A program made the translations under genes and the position numbers. Below the pieces are notes generated by a model. The model was given only the letters and a program-made list of their open reading frames with translations, did no database searches and was not told the DNA's origin. A DNA stretch of 64,000 nt from Nocardioides sp. YR527 (GTDB lineage Bacteria; Actinomycetota; Actinomycetes; Propionibacteriales; Nocardioidaceae), in NCBI RefSeq assembly GCF_900101045.1, contig NZ_FNFN01000004.1, forward strand, positions 248,001 to 312,000, read 5' to 3'. Below are positions 8,275 to 18,256 of the stretch, in pieces; the stretch's first letter is position 1; each line of letters begins with the position of its first letter.

Positions 8275-9090
8275 ATGAGCGCGCGGCTGCGCGCGCTCGC
8301 GCGGGAGAACCAGCACCTCATCGAGGCCGGGTACTACCGGCGTACGGATGGCACGAAGGCGGTCATCGGCGAGGCCGTCCGGGCGGCGCGAGAAGGAACC
8401 CGGCTTTATGGGCCGGAGCCGGTCGAGGTGCCTGCGACCGAGCCGGTGAAGACCCGGTTCGCGGTCACCGGCGGGAGCAGCCTGTGGGAGGCGCGGCGGC
8501 TGCCGGGATCGGTGGCGGTGCTGAACTTCGCCTCGGCGAGGAACCCCGGCGGCGGGTACGTCAACGGAGCCCAGGCGCAGGAGGAGGCGCTGTGCCGGGC
8601 ATCGGCGCTCTACACCTGCCTGCTGGAGGCGCCCGCCTACTACGTGCATCATCGCGCGATGCGTGACCCGTTCTACAGCGACCGCGTCATCCACTCGCCG
8701 GGCGTGCCGGTCTTTCGCGACGACCGCGGCCAGCTTCTCGACGAGCCGGCCGAGGTCGGCTTCCTGACCTCGCCGGCGCCGAACGCAGGCGTCATCCGCA
8801 GGAAGGCTCCCGAGCGCATGGACGAGATCCCGGCCGTGCTCGCAGGCCGGGCGGCCCGGGTCCTGGAGACCGCGGCCGCCAACAGCTATCGCAGCCTCGT
8901 CCTCGGCGCCTGGGGATGCGGGGTGTTCCAGAACGACCCCGCCATGGTCGCCGGGTCGTTCCGGGACCTGCTCGGCCCGGGCGGCCGGTTCGAGGGGACC
9001 TTCGAGCAGGTGGTGTTCGGGATCCTGGACCGTACGCCGGGAGCAGGCGTCCGGCAGGCGTTCGAGGATGCCTTGACGGACCTGCTGTAG
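8275..9090 (+). CDS. Bacterial-type poly(ADP-ribose) glycohydrolase (TIGR02452 family)
   Basis: About 271 residues from ATG 8275. The family signature is complete: LNFASARNPGGGYVNGAQAQ followed by the catalytic EE pair (E103, E104), that is GGG-x6-8-QEE. It also has an N-terminal PARG-associated helix (ENQHLIEAGYY) and the C-terminal LGAWGCGVFQNDP loop. The enzyme removes ADP-ribose chains or units from proteins. An in-frame upstream extension to 8146 exists but looks non-coding. A second ADP-ribose enzyme (macro domain) lies at 52416, not linked. Confidence 0.9.
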   Translation: MSARLRALARENQHLIEAGYYRRTDGTKAVIGEAVRAAREGTRLYGPEPVEVPATEPVKTRFAVTGGSSLWEARRLPGSVAVLNFASARNPGGGYVNGAQAQEEALCRASALYTCLLEAPAYYVHHRAMRDPFYSDRVIHSPGVPVFRDDRGQLLDEPAEVGFLTSPAPNAGVIRRKAPERMDEIPAVLAGRAARVLETAAANSYRSLVLGAWGCGVFQNDPAMVAGSFRDLLGPGGRFEGTFEQVVFGILDRTPGAGVRQAFEDALTDLL

Positions 9091-9105
9091 GACTTCGACA
9101 GGGCG

Positions 9106-10494
9106 TCAGGGCACGCGCTTGTAGAGGATGGTCTCCTCTACGTGGAGTCCGCCGGTGATGAGGTAGCTATCGGAGTACGTGATCGGCTCGCGGTCGTCCT
9201 CGGTCGCATCGACCGGAAAGTCGAGTTCGCCATTCTCCAGGTCTGCAAACTGCTGACCGATGGGATCGATCGCCGCCGACTGGACCATCACGTAATCGTC
9301 CTCCGTGACCATCGGGTGGCCGATCTCGAGCCTGTCGTTCGGTAGGAAGGCGACCTTGCGCGGCTCGGACTCACCGTCCTTGGCGACGTACAGCGTCTGA
9401 GGGCCGTCTTTGTCCTGTTCGGTGACGATCCAGGCGACGCCATGGCCCTTGGCCTCCGGCATCTCGTTGACCCAGGCCGCGCCCAGGAGGGGTGGGGTAT
9501 CGGCATCCAGTTTCGCGACCAGTCGGCCGGTGGCTGCCTCGTAGACGCCGTCGTGAGGGCCGATGTCCGGAGAGGCCGACTGGCGAACGAGCAGCCAGTC
9601 CTTGGAAAGGTCCGCGACGTTGGACTTCCAGGTTGTCTTCCACGCGTCGTTGCCGGTGCCCGCCTCGACTGCCGCCAAAGGCTTGTTGCGGCGCGCCTCC
9701 TGCTTGGCCGGGATGGTCCCGATCACGTGACTCCGGGTGACGTACCTGCCGAGGAAGCCGTTCTTCTTCCAGCGCACCTTGCCGGTCTCGGCGTCCAGCG
9801 CCACTGTCTCGGCACGGTGAAGGATGTTCGGCTTCATCCTGTCGTTCGGATCGTTGAGCCCCGAGAGGTCGCCGTCGGACCAATAGCTGTGCGCCGAGTA
9901 GACGACCGTGTCGCCTACGGCGCCCACGATGTCGACGACCGTTCTGGCGCTTCGGCCGTCAGGTCCGGTCCCTTTCGGCTCCCAGACAGGGTGCCGCGCA
10001 ACCCACTTTGCTTCGCCGGTCTCGCCGTCGAGCGCCACGAAGCCGTAGTAGCTCTCGGTGCCGGCCGAGGAGCTGAGAGGTACGTACGCCATCCCGTCCG
10101 AGGCAAGCAGACGACCGCGTCCCATGAAGACGCCTGACTCTACGACCGAGGTGGGGAGGTCCCTCTCGTCGATCTCCCACTTGACTTTCCCGTTCGTCGG
10201 GTCGATGCCGGTGACCACGCTGAGGTAGTTGATCTTGGGATGTGGCCGGGCCTGGATCAGCAGTAGCGAGTCGTCGAGGTAGAGCGTGTCGCCGAAGACG
10301 TACTGCTGTTTGACCACCTTCATGGCCGCGAGATCCGCGACCTCCTCGTACTCCGGCGACTCGCGTGGCTTGGCCTGCTTCGATGCCGACGCCTCGTCGC
10401 CGCTGGAGTCGCCGGAACCGGTCGAACCGCAGGCGCTGACCGCCATCGCCAGTGCGGCAAGACCTCCGCCGATCTTGAAAGCCAACCCACGCAT
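9106..10494 (-). CDS. Secreted lipoprotein with PQQ-like beta-propeller repeats
   Basis: About 462 residues from ATG 10494. A signal peptide ends in a lipobox (MAVSACGS), then a Ser/Gly/Asp-rich linker. The rest is beta-propeller: VTGIDPTNGKVKWEIDE, FVALDGETGEAKWV and VALDAETGKVRWKK are tryptophan-docking blades of the PQQ/YVTN type. It should be anchored on the outer face of the membrane. The ligand or partner is unknown. The long upstream extension to 10704 runs through a terminator hairpin and is not coding. Confidence 0.85.
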   Translation of the reverse strand: MRGLAFKIGGGLAALAMAVSACGSTGSGDSSGDEASASKQAKPRESPEYEEVADLAAMKVVKQQYVFGDTLYLDDSLLLIQARPHPKINYLSVVTGIDPTNGKVKWEIDERDLPTSVVESGVFMGRGRLLASDGMAYVPLSSSAGTESYYGFVALDGETGEAKWVARHPVWEPKGTGPDGRSARTVVDIVGAVGDTVVYSAHSYWSDGDLSGLNDPNDRMKPNILHRAETVALDAETGKVRWKKNGFLGRYVTRSHVIGTIPAKQEARRNKPLAAVEAGTGNDAWKTTWKSNVADLSKDWLLVRQSASPDIGPHDGVYEAATGRLVAKLDADTPPLLGAAWVNEMPEAKGHGVAWIVTEQDKDGPQTLYVAKDGESEPRKVAFLPNDRLEIGHPMVTEDDYVMVQSAAIDPIGQQFADLENGELDFPVDATEDDREPITYSDSYLITGGLHVEETILYKRVP

Positions 10495-10594
10495 CTGATC
10501 CCCCGAGAACGTAACCGTAGGCATCCAGCGTGCCCCTGGCGCAACGTAAAGGGTCGACCCGGGATGGTCAAGCCAGCTGGGCGGTGGCATCCCA

Positions 10595-10649
10595 GTGAAC
10601 CTGGGGAGGGTTGTCCGAACCCGGCTCGGACAACCCTCCCCAGGTTCAC
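10595..10649 (-). terminator. Perfect 24-bp hairpin terminator of the GH35 gene
   Basis: Arms 10595-10618 and 10626-10649 are perfectly complementary over 24 bases with a 7-base loop. It lies 27 bases downstream of the GH35 stop and before the lipoprotein gene. Confidence 0.85.
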
Positions 10650-10675
10650 GGGCTTCTCGGCGACGCGGGCGCGCG

Positions 10676-12466
10676 TCAGTCCGTTGGTGCGGCCTCGCCC
10701 ACATCGTCGACGCCGGTCGGCAGCGTCTCGACGTACTCCTCGGTCGGCCCGAAGTCGGGGTCCGGGTGGACCTCGACGTGCGTCGCGGGGGCGGTGAGGT
10801 CTAGGACTGCGACGTGGTTGGCGCCGGGGCGCCACAGGGGAGCGGGGGCGTACAGGCGTCGTTGGGGGCCGCGGGCCCACAAGCGGCCGAGCAGGGTGCC
10901 GTTGAGCCAGACGAACCGGTCGCCGCCGCCGGGGACCGCGAGCCAGCCGTCGGCGGGGGCGTCGATGTCGAAGGTGGCGCGGGGGAGGCCGTCGAGGGCG
11001 TCCCAGCGGTCGAGGGGAGCGGGGTGGTGGTCCCAGCCGTGGACGAGGCGCCGGTCGACCTGGACGCCGCCGAGGATCCCCTTGTGCTCGCCGAGCAGCG
11101 GGCCGTAGTTGACCCGGCCGAGCGCCTCCACGACCAGGGTCAGCTCGGCGACCGTGTCGAGGCCGGGAAGCGTCAGCACCGAAGCCTTGGCGTCGTCGCG
11201 CTCGAGCATGCCGAGCGCGTCCCCGTCGAGGAAGACGTACGCCCTGTCGTGCAGCCCGCGCACGGTGAGATGGACGTCGTGGCCGGGGAGAGTGACCGAG
11301 GACCGGTACGTCACCAGCCCGGCCTCGATGCCGAGCTCCTCGAAGCTCAGCGGCTGAGCGGCGCGGGTCGCCGCCCCGCGGGTCACCAGCGACAGCAGGT
11401 CGATGCCGGGCGAGATCGGCGCCGAGGAGAACCCGAGGCGAGCAGGAGCGGGCGGCAGCGCGGGGAGCTCGTCGACCGTGCGCCCCGTGGCGGGCGCCAG
11501 GATCTCGCGGTAGAGCCGGAACTTCTCCGAGACCCGGCCGTCCTCGCCGACCGGGGCGTCGGAGTCGTAGCTGGTGACGGTGGGCTGGATGCGGCGGCCG
11601 TCGTGGTTGGCGCCCGCCCAGAGTCCGAAGTTGGTGCCGCCGTGGGCCATGTAGACGCTGACCGAGCCACCGAGGTCGACGATCTCGCGCAGCGTCGCGG
11701 CGGCGCTCTCGGGGGAGCGTACGTGGTGGTTCTCGCCCCAGTGGTCGAACCAGCCGTTCCAGAACTCGGCGCACAGGAAGGGCTCGCCGGGCCGTCGTGA
11801 CTGCAGCATCGTCTGGGCTTCCGAAGCGCGGCTCCCGAAGGTCGCCGCGGCGAGCGTGCCCTCGAGCATCCCGGCGTCGAGCATGACCTCGGTCGGGCCG
11901 TCGGCGGTGTAGAGCAGCTCGGTGACACCGCGGTCGAGGAGTCCCTGCCGGAGCCAGGCGAGATGGGCGGCGTCGTCGCCGTAGGAGCCGTACTCGTTCT
12001 CCACCTGCACGGCCACGACCGGCCCACCGTGACCTGCCTGGAGCGGGACGATCTGGGGGAGCAGCATGTCGAGCCAGCGCGAGACAGCGTCCTGATAGAC
12101 CGGATCGCTGCTGCGCGGTGCCCGGGTGCGCGCGGTCAACCACGACGGCAGCCCGCCGTTGGTCCACTCGGCGCAGATGTAGGGGCCGGGGCGGACGATC
12201 ACGTCGAGCCCGAGGTCGCCGGCGATGGCGACGAAGCGGGCCAGGTCGCGCGGTCCGGTGAAGTCCGGGGACCCCTCGTCCGGCTCGTGGAAGTTCCAGG
12301 CGACGTAGGTGTCGACGGTGTTGAACCCGGTGGCGACGACCCGGCGCAGCCGGTCCTCCCACAGGTCCGGGTGGATGCGGAAGTAGTGGATGGATCCGGA
12401 CAGGATCCGGTGGGGGACGCCGTGCTTCAGGAACTCGCCGTCACGCCAGGCCAAGGTGGGAGTCAC
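10676..12466 (-). CDS. GH35 beta-galactosidase (cytoplasmic)
   Basis: About 596 residues from GTG 12466; an ATG at 12526 would add 20 residues of promoter-like sequence. GH35 landmarks: RILSGSIHYFR and WNFHEP near the start, VRPGPYICAEW, the acid/base motif QVENEYG, and the nucleophile region CAEFWNGWFDHWG. C-terminal jelly-roll domains follow. There is no signal peptide, so it acts inside the cell. Next to a secreted GH101 enzyme that releases Gal-beta-1,3-GalNAc, its likely substrate is that imported disaccharide. It is transcribed divergently from the GH101 gene, so one operator region could control both. Confidence 0.93.
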   Translation of the reverse strand: MTPTLAWRDGEFLKHGVPHRILSGSIHYFRIHPDLWEDRLRRVVATGFNTVDTYVAWNFHEPDEGSPDFTGPRDLARFVAIAGDLGLDVIVRPGPYICAEWTNGGLPSWLTARTRAPRSSDPVYQDAVSRWLDMLLPQIVPLQAGHGGPVVAVQVENEYGSYGDDAAHLAWLRQGLLDRGVTELLYTADGPTEVMLDAGMLEGTLAAATFGSRASEAQTMLQSRRPGEPFLCAEFWNGWFDHWGENHHVRSPESAAATLREIVDLGGSVSVYMAHGGTNFGLWAGANHDGRRIQPTVTSYDSDAPVGEDGRVSEKFRLYREILAPATGRTVDELPALPPAPARLGFSSAPISPGIDLLSLVTRGAATRAAQPLSFEELGIEAGLVTYRSSVTLPGHDVHLTVRGLHDRAYVFLDGDALGMLERDDAKASVLTLPGLDTVAELTLVVEALGRVNYGPLLGEHKGILGGVQVDRRLVHGWDHHPAPLDRWDALDGLPRATFDIDAPADGWLAVPGGGDRFVWLNGTLLGRLWARGPQRRLYAPAPLWRPGANHVAVLDLTAPATHVEVHPDPDFGPTEEYVETLPTGVDDVGEAAPTD

Positions 12467-12571
12467 TCGCCGAAGGGTATGACAACTTTTGCTCACAACG
12501 TAGCCAATTCGCGCAAAACTCTGCATGATGGTCGGACCTCGTCAGGCCCACCCCCACCCTCGGGAGTCACG
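12467..12571. promoter_or_regulatory. Divergent promoter region, GH35 / GH101
   Basis: This A+T-richer gap between the two glycosidase starts contains TTTTGC near 12489 and its complement GCAAAA near 12513, spaced like operator half-sites. The DeoR regulator encoded downstream is the obvious candidate to bind here. GGGAG precedes the GH101 ATG. No confident -35/-10 pair was assigned. Confidence 0.4.
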
Positions 12572-15500
12572 ATGCCGAAACGTTTCCCCACAGCCCTCCT
12601 CGCGTCCGTGACGGCCTTTGCCGGCATGGTTGCCATCGCGCCCGAAAGCCATGCCGCCCCCGCGGGCGGCTTCACCTTGACCTCGCCCGTGCTGAGCGTG
12701 CGGGTGGCCGACGACTTCCCCGCCGTGCTCGGCTACCGGCACACCGCCGGCGGCGAGATCGGCGGCGCCGCGACAACACCGACCGCCGTGCGGATCAACG
12801 GCACGGCGCACACGGCGACCGTGACCGGCAGCCAGGTCGACGCCGACACCGCGACCTACCGGCTGACCTTCGCCGACCTGCCCGGCATCGAGCTCGACGC
12901 GAAGCTGGAGGTGGCCGGCGACGTCGTCACCTTCGCGGTCACCAAGGTGACCGACACCGCCGAGCACCGGGTCGGCACTCTCGACATCCCCGGTCACGAT
13001 CTCCTCTCGGTCAGCTCGGACCAGGCCGGGGCGACGGTGAACACCGCCGTCGTCAGCGCGGACCGCACCAAGAGCGGCGACACCCACACCGAGGTCACTC
13101 CCGACCTGGCCACGACCGAGACGCCGGTCGGATCCGCGTACGCCATCGTCGACACCGACCAGGTGGCGGCCGCGATCGAGACCAACTCGGTCTACGACCA
13201 GAGCGGCGGCGACGCGACCAACGAGCGCGGCCGCATCTGGCGCCGCGTGAGCGCCACCGACAACGGCCGCCGGGTCGGGCTGTGGAGCGGCCAGTGGACC
13301 TACCGGGCCACGGGCTCGCCCTACACCGAGGAGCTCCCGTGGGCGAAGGTCACCATCACCCCCGACGCCAACGGTGACCAGACCGTCGACTGGCAGGACG
13401 GCGCGATCGCGCTGCGCGACATCCAGCGGCCGATGAACGGCGCGGAGGAGACCCCCGAGCGGGTGGTCACCCACATCCCGTTCAACTTCGCCAGCCAGGC
13501 GACGCATCCGTTCCTGCGTACGCTCGACGACGTCAAGCGGGTCTCGCTGGCCACCGACGGGCTGGGGCAGCTGGCGGTGCTGAAGGGGTACGGCTCCGAG
13601 GGCCACGACTCCGCGCACCCCGACTACGGCGGCAACTACAACACCCGCGCCGGCGGGCTCGAGGACCTCAACACGCTGGCCCGTGAGGGCGAGAAGTGGG
13701 GCGCCGACTTCGGCGTCCACGTCAACGCGACCGAGGCGTACCCCGAGGCCAAGACCTTCGACGAGACGCTCGTCGACGAGGACAGCCCCGGCTGGGACTG
13801 GATCGACCAGTCCTACTACATCGACCAGCGCACCGACCTCGCGACCAAGAACATCGTCGACCGCTTCGCCCAGCTGCGCCGCGAGACGCACCCGAACCTC
13901 GACTTCCTCTACATCGACGTCTACTACTCCTACGGCTGGCTCCAGGAACGCCTCGCCCACGAGCTGCGCGGCCAGGGCTGGAACATCGGCACCGAGTGGT
14001 CCTACCACTTCGAGGAGGACGCGCTCTGGTCCCACTGGGCCAACGACGAGTCCTACGGCGGTGCCACCAACAAGGGCCTCAACAGCCAGCTGATCCGGTT
14101 CGTACGCAACGGGCAGAAGGACACCTGGAATCCCGACAAGCTGCTCGGGCACACCGAGATCGTCGAGTTCGAGGGGTGGACCGGCGAGAACGACGTCGAC
14201 GCCTTCTACGACAACATCTGGCGCACGAACCTGCCGACCAAGTATCTGCAGCAGAACCCGATCCTGCGCTGGAGCGCGGACGAGATCGTCCAGGACGGCG
14301 GCGTCCGCGTGGTCAACACGGGCACCACCGAGACGACCCGGAAGATCTACCAGGACGGTGACCTCGTCCTCGACGGGGACGCGTACCTCCTCCCGTGGAA
14401 GGACGACACGAAGCTCTACCACCACAACACCGACGGCGGCCGGACCACCTGGGACCTGACCGACGCGTGGAGCACCAGCACGCGGCTCAACGTCTACGAG
14501 CTCACCGAGCAGGGCCGGGTCGCGGCGGGCAGCGTCCCGGTTCGTAGCGGCAAGGTCACCCTCGATGCGAAGGCCGGAACGGCGTACGTCCTGACCAAGG
14601 CTCCCGGCAGGTCGGCCGCGCCGCAGTGGGGTCAGGGCAGCCACGTCGCCGACCCCGGCTTCAACGCCGGCGACCTCGACGCGTGGCACCCGAGCGGCCC
14701 GGCGACGACCGGTCGGACCTCGACCGGTCAGCAGGTCGCCGTCCTCGGTGCCGGCGGGCGGGCCACGATCAGCCAGCGACTGAGCGGCCTGCGGAGCGGG
14801 CGCAACGCGCTGGGGATCTGGGTGGAGGTCGAACCCGGCCGCAGTCGCGCCACCACGGTCTCCGTCACCTCCGGCGGCAAGACCTACACCAACCGCGTCG
14901 AGCGCTCGACCGCGAAGAACATGGTCGCCGCCGACGAGCTGCACAGCACCTACTTCCAGCGCGTCGAGGTCCCCTTCGACGCCGGCGGCGACGGGACCGC
15001 GACCGTGAAGGTCTCCGCCGCGGCAGGCGCGGCGAAGGTCCGTCTCGATGACGTACGCGTCGTCGCGGTCAAGCGCGACCTGCCGGCCGCGCCCGGTGCG
15101 AAGGTCATCGCGCAGGAGGACTTCGAGGAGGTCGTCCAGGGCTGGTCGCCCTTCGTCAAGGGCACCTCGGGCGGCGTCACCGACCCGCGCACCCATCTGG
15201 CCGAGCGGCACCAGCCGTACACGCAGAGCGGCTGGAACGGCAAGGTCACCGACGACGTGATCAGCGGCGACTGGTCGCTCAAGTCGCATGCCGAGAACGG
15301 CGGCCTCGTCTACCGCACCGTCCCGCAGACCGTACGTTTCGAGCCCGGCCACCGCTACCGGGTCTCCTTCGATCACCAGACCGAGCGGGCCGACGACTAC
15401 GAGTGGGTCACCGGCTACGACTCGGTCGCGAGTGGCGACCCGCGCTCGGTCGAGGTCGGTGCCCGCCCGATCGGCAAGCAGGTCGAGACGGACCGGTTCA

Positions 15501-16417
15501 GCGAGGAGTTCGTGGCCGGCGGCTGCGGCGACTACTGGGTCGGTCTGCGGACCGCCGACGACAATGGCGCGAACGGCGACATCAGCATTGACGACCTCAC
15601 CGTCGAGGACCTCGGTGCGGCCGGCGACCTGCCGGCCTGCGCGACCCTCGCCGTCGACGCCGGCGAGGAGAAGCTGCTGCCGGGCGCGGCCGGCGAGGTC
15701 ACCACCACGCTGACCAGCGACGAGGCGTCGGAGACCGGCGCCGGGACGGTCGGTCTCGAGGTGCCGGAGGGCTGGACGGCCGAGCCCACCACGCCGGAGA
15801 CCTTCGAATCGCTCGCCCCCGGGAAGAGCCACTCGGTGACCTGGAAGGTCACGCCGCCGGCCGACGCGGCCGAGTCGAGCTATCCGCTCACCGGCTCGGC
15901 GACGTACGACTTCGGCGGTGAGACCCGCACGGTGACCCGCTCGGTCACGGTGCAGACCGCGCCGCCCCCGCCGACCGCGGACACCTACGCCAGCGACCTC
16001 GGCTGGATCTCGGCCACCAACGGCTGGGGACCGGTGGAGCGCGACACCAGCGTGGGGGAGAGCGGTGCCGGTGACGGTGGGCCGATCACGCTCGCCGGCA
16101 AGGTCTACGCCAAGGGGCTGGGCACGCACGCGGTCGCGAAGGTGCGCTACTACCTGGCCGGCAACTGCACCAGCTTCACGGCCGACGTCGGGGTGGACGA
16201 TGTGCAGACCTCGCGGGGCTCGGTGAGGTTCTCCGTCGTCGCGGACGGGACCACGGTCACCGAGACCGGCACCCTGGGGCCCACCAGCGCCACCGAGACG
16301 ATCACCGCCGACGTCACCGGTGCCGACTATGTCGACCTGGTGGTCGGCGATGCCGGCGACGGAAACGGCAACGACCATGCCGACTGGGCCGACGCGACCT
16401 TCCACTGCGGGTCCTGA
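12572..16417 (+). CDS. Secreted GH101 endo-alpha-N-acetylgalactosaminidase with C-terminal NPCBM domain
   Basis: 1281 residues from ATG 12572 (GGGAG upstream). A Sec signal peptide ends near SHAAPAG. The GH101 beta-supersandwich and barrel follow. LDFLYIDVYYSYGW (D449, candidate nucleophile) and NIGTEWSYHFEED (E475, candidate acid/base) match the catalytic strands of the pneumococcal enzyme family. After the catalytic part come galactose-binding-like modules (about 690-1030), a NEW3-type Ig domain (about 1030-1130) and an NPCBM module (about 1140-1281: YAKGLGTHA, then DVGVDD). Family members release the core-1 disaccharide Gal-beta-1,3-GalNAc from Ser/Thr of mucins. There is no sortase or anchor signal, so it is probably freely secreted. 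Confidence 0.92.
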   Translation: MPKRFPTALLASVTAFAGMVAIAPESHAAPAGGFTLTSPVLSVRVADDFPAVLGYRHTAGGEIGGAATTPTAVRINGTAHTATVTGSQVDADTATYRLTFADLPGIELDAKLEVAGDVVTFAVTKVTDTAEHRVGTLDIPGHDLLSVSSDQAGATVNTAVVSADRTKSGDTHTEVTPDLATTETPVGSAYAIVDTDQVAAAIETNSVYDQSGGDATNERGRIWRRVSATDNGRRVGLWSGQWTYRATGSPYTEELPWAKVTITPDANGDQTVDWQDGAIALRDIQRPMNGAEETPERVVTHIPFNFASQATHPFLRTLDDVKRVSLATDGLGQLAVLKGYGSEGHDSAHPDYGGNYNTRAGGLEDLNTLAREGEKWGADFGVHVNATEAYPEAKTFDETLVDEDSPGWDWIDQSYYIDQRTDLATKNIVDRFAQLRRETHPNLDFLYIDVYYSYGWLQERLAHELRGQGWNIGTEWSYHFEEDALWSHWANDESYGGATNKGLNSQLIRFVRNGQKDTWNPDKLLGHTEIVEFEGWTGENDVDAFYDNIWRTNLPTKYLQQNPILRWSADEIVQDGGVRVVNTGTTETTRKIYQDGDLVLDGDAYLLPWKDDTKLYHHNTDGGRTTWDLTDAWSTSTRLNVYELTEQGRVAAGSVPVRSGKVTLDAKAGTAYVLTKAPGRSAAPQWGQGSHVADPGFNAGDLDAWHPSGPATTGRTSTGQQVAVLGAGGRATISQRLSGLRSGRNALGIWVEVEPGRSRATTVSVTSGGKTYTNRVERSTAKNMVAADELHSTYFQRVEVPFDAGGDGTATVKVSAAAGAAKVRLDDVRVVAVKRDLPAAPGAKVIAQEDFEEVVQGWSPFVKGTSGGVTDPRTHLAERHQPYTQSGWNGKVTDDVISGDWSLKSHAENGGLVYRTVPQTVRFEPGHRYRVSFDHQTERADDYEWVTGYDSVASGDPRSVEVGARPIGKQVETDRFSEEFVAGGCGDYWVGLRTADDNGANGDISIDDLTVEDLGAAGDLPACATLAVDAGEEKLLPGAAGEVTTTLTSDEASETGAGTVGLEVPEGWTAEPTTPETFESLAPGKSHSVTWKVTPPADAAESSYPLTGSATYDFGGETRTVTRSVTVQTAPPPPTADTYASDLGWISATNGWGPVERDTSVGESGAGDGGPITLAGKVYAKGLGTHAVAKVRYYLAGNCTSFTADVGVDDVQTSRGSVRFSVVADGTTVTETGTLGPTSATETITADVTGADYVDLVVGDAGDGNGNDHADWADATFHCGS

Positions 16418-16462
16418 GGGGCCGGAACTGCGTAGGCTGTCCGGGACCCAGGAAGGGGGCCC

Positions 16463-17245
16463 ATGAGGCAACAGCGACTCAACCAGCTGCTCGAGCTGAT
16501 CAGCGAGCACGGGCACGTGTCGATCGCGGAGGTGGAGAGCGCGCTCGGTGTCTCGGCGGCGACCGCCCGCCGCGACATCGGGCACCTCGCCGACCAGCGG
16601 CTGGTCACCCGGACACATGGCGGCGCGACCGCGCTCGGCTCGGCGTACGAGCTGCCGTTGCAGTACAAGATCGGTCGCCAGGCCGACGCGAAGCGGGCGA
16701 TCGCGACCGCGGTGGCCGACCTGCTCGTGCCGGGCGAGACGGTCGCGCTCAACGGCGGGACGACCACCAGCGAGGTGGCCCGCGCGATCGGGCGCCACCC
16801 CGACCTGGCCGAGGACGACAGCATCACCGTGGTCACCAACGCGCTCAACATCGCCTACGAGCTCTCGATCCGGCCCAACGTCAACATCGTGGTGACCGGC
16901 GGGGCCGCTCGCACGCAGTCCTACGAGCTGGTGGGTCCGCTGAGCGAGGGGGTGCTGTCGAAGATCCACATCGACACCGCGATCCTCGGCGTCGACGGCA
17001 TCAGCACCCGGGCCGGACTCACCACGATCCACCCGGCCGAGGCCAAGATCAGCGCCGACTTCATCGCGGCCGCCCAGCGCACCATCGTCGTGGCCGACAG
17101 CACCAAGCTCGAGCATCCGACCTTCGCGCGCATCCGCGACCTCTCCGCCGTCTCCATGCTCGTCACCGACCGAGCCGTGCCCGAGCCGCTCGCGAAGGCG
17201 CTGGCCGACGGTGGGGCGGAGATCGTGATCGCAAGTGAGCGATAA
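16463..17245 (+). CDS. DeoR/GlpR-family regulator of the GalNAc locus
   Basis: 260 residues. The N-terminal winged HTH (RLNQLLELISEHGHVSIAEV, then SAATARRDIGHL) and the C-terminal sugar-phosphate sensor domain (LNGGTTTSEVARAI, then ILGVDGIS) are complete. DeoR proteins of this type, such as AgaR, repress amino-sugar genes and are released by a phosphorylated sugar. It sits between the GH101 gene and the agaS-like gene, in the same direction. An AgaR-like role is inferred from context. Confidence 0.92.
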   Translation: MRQQRLNQLLELISEHGHVSIAEVESALGVSAATARRDIGHLADQRLVTRTHGGATALGSAYELPLQYKIGRQADAKRAIATAVADLLVPGETVALNGGTTTSEVARAIGRHPDLAEDDSITVVTNALNIAYELSIRPNVNIVVTGGAARTQSYELVGPLSEGVLSKIHIDTAILGVDGISTRAGLTTIHPAEAKISADFIAAAQRTIVVADSTKLEHPTFARIRDLSAVSMLVTDRAVPEPLAKALADGGAEIVIASER

Positions 17246-17335
17246 TGATCATTTGACACGCTTTATTGACAAAAACGCGCAGCACGTTGGATGATTCGGC
17301 TCCAGCCGGCAACACATCGGAGAGTGACCCGACGC
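17244..17335 (+). promoter_or_regulatory. Promoter/operator region before the sugar-phosphate operon
   Basis: The 90 bases after the deoR stop are A+T-rich. They hold a 10-base palindrome (AATGATCATT, 17244-17253) and two TTGACA hexamers (17253-17258 and 17266-17271), 13 bases apart. Either hexamer could be a -35; the repeat is also what a DeoR operator often looks like. A clear -10 is not visible. Confidence 0.45.
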
Positions 17336-18256
17336 ATGACCGCATCCGCACCGACGACGCATCTCGCCACCGAGGTGGCGAGCCAGCCTGCCAACTGGCT
17401 GGCCGCCCGGGAGACCGCCGAGCGCTTCACCGCCTCCCTGCCGCAGGCGGGGGAGAAGGTCGCGGTCGTCGGCTGTGGCACCTCGCTCTACATGGCGCAG
17501 GCCTACGCCGCGCTGCGCGAGGAGCAGGGCCACGGCATCACCGACGCCTGGACGCCCACCGAGGCCCGGATCGGCCGCGGCTACGACCGGCTGCTCGCGA
17601 TCACCCGCTCCGGGACCACGACCGAGGTCGTCGACCTGCTCACCCAGGTGGCGGGCCGGATCCCGGCGACGGTGATCTCCTCCTCGCCCGGCACTCCGGC
17701 GCTCGAGGTCGCCGAGCCGATCCTCATGCCCGAGGTGGACGAGAAGTCGGTGGTCCAGACCCGCTTCGCGACCACGACGCTCGCGCTGTTGCGCTGGCAC
17801 CTCGGTGAGGACCTGAGCCGGGCCGCCGAGCATGCCCAGCGGATCATCGAGGCCGGCGAGAGCGCGTTCGGTCCGGCGCTGAGCGCCGACCAGTTCACCT
17901 TCGTCGGCAGAGGCTGGACCAACGGGGTGGCACAGGAGGCGGCGCTCAAGCTCCGGGAGTCCGCACAGCTGTGGACCGAGTCCTACCCGATGATGGAATA
18001 CCGCCACGGTCCGCTCTCGATCAGCGCCCCCGGCCGGGTCGTGTGGGCCTTCGGCGACCTGGTGCCCGGCTTCGCCGAGGACGTCGCGGTCACCGGCGCC
18101 GATCTGATGCACGCCGACATCGACCCGCTCGCCGACCTGGTGCGCGTCCACCTGCTCTGCCTGGCGCGGGCCCGTCGCGCCGGCCTCGACCCCGACGCGC
18201 CGCGCAACCTCACCCGCTCGATCATCCTCAGCCCGGCTGACGCCCCGCCCGCGTGA
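17336..18256 (+). CDS. agaS: SIS-domain sugar isomerase/deaminase, AgaS-like
   Basis: About 306 residues from ATG 17336; ATG 17291 is an alternative. Two SIS domains are present: VAVVGCGTSLYMAQAYAALR and LLAITRSGTTTEVVDLL in the first, FVGRGWTNGVAQEAALKLRE in the second, with YRHGPLS as in AgaS/GlmS isomerase domains. AgaS converts galactosamine-6-phosphate to tagatose-6-phosphate plus ammonia. It is first in a tightly overlapped operon with a ROK kinase, a PfkB kinase and an aldolase. The symbol rests on context as much as sequence. Confidence 0.85.
   Translation: MTASAPTTHLATEVASQPANWLAARETAERFTASLPQAGEKVAVVGCGTSLYMAQAYAALREEQGHGITDAWTPTEARIGRGYDRLLAITRSGTTTEVVDLLTQVAGRIPATVISSSPGTPALEVAEPILMPEVDEKSVVQTRFATTTLALLRWHLGEDLSRAAEHAQRIIEAGESAFGPALSADQFTFVGRGWTNGVAQEAALKLRESAQLWTESYPMMEYRHGPLSISAPGRVVWAFGDLVPGFAEDVAVTGADLMHADIDPLADLVRVHLLCLARARRAGLDPDAPRNLTRSIILSPADAPPA

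Noticed and set aside
12542..17116. 1524-codon open frame on the minus strand opposite the GH101 and DeoR genes
   Set aside because: It mirrors the strongly biased codons of the plus-strand genes; the translation is Val/Arg/Gly/Asp-rich with no domain, while the plus strand gives complete GH101 and DeoR proteins.
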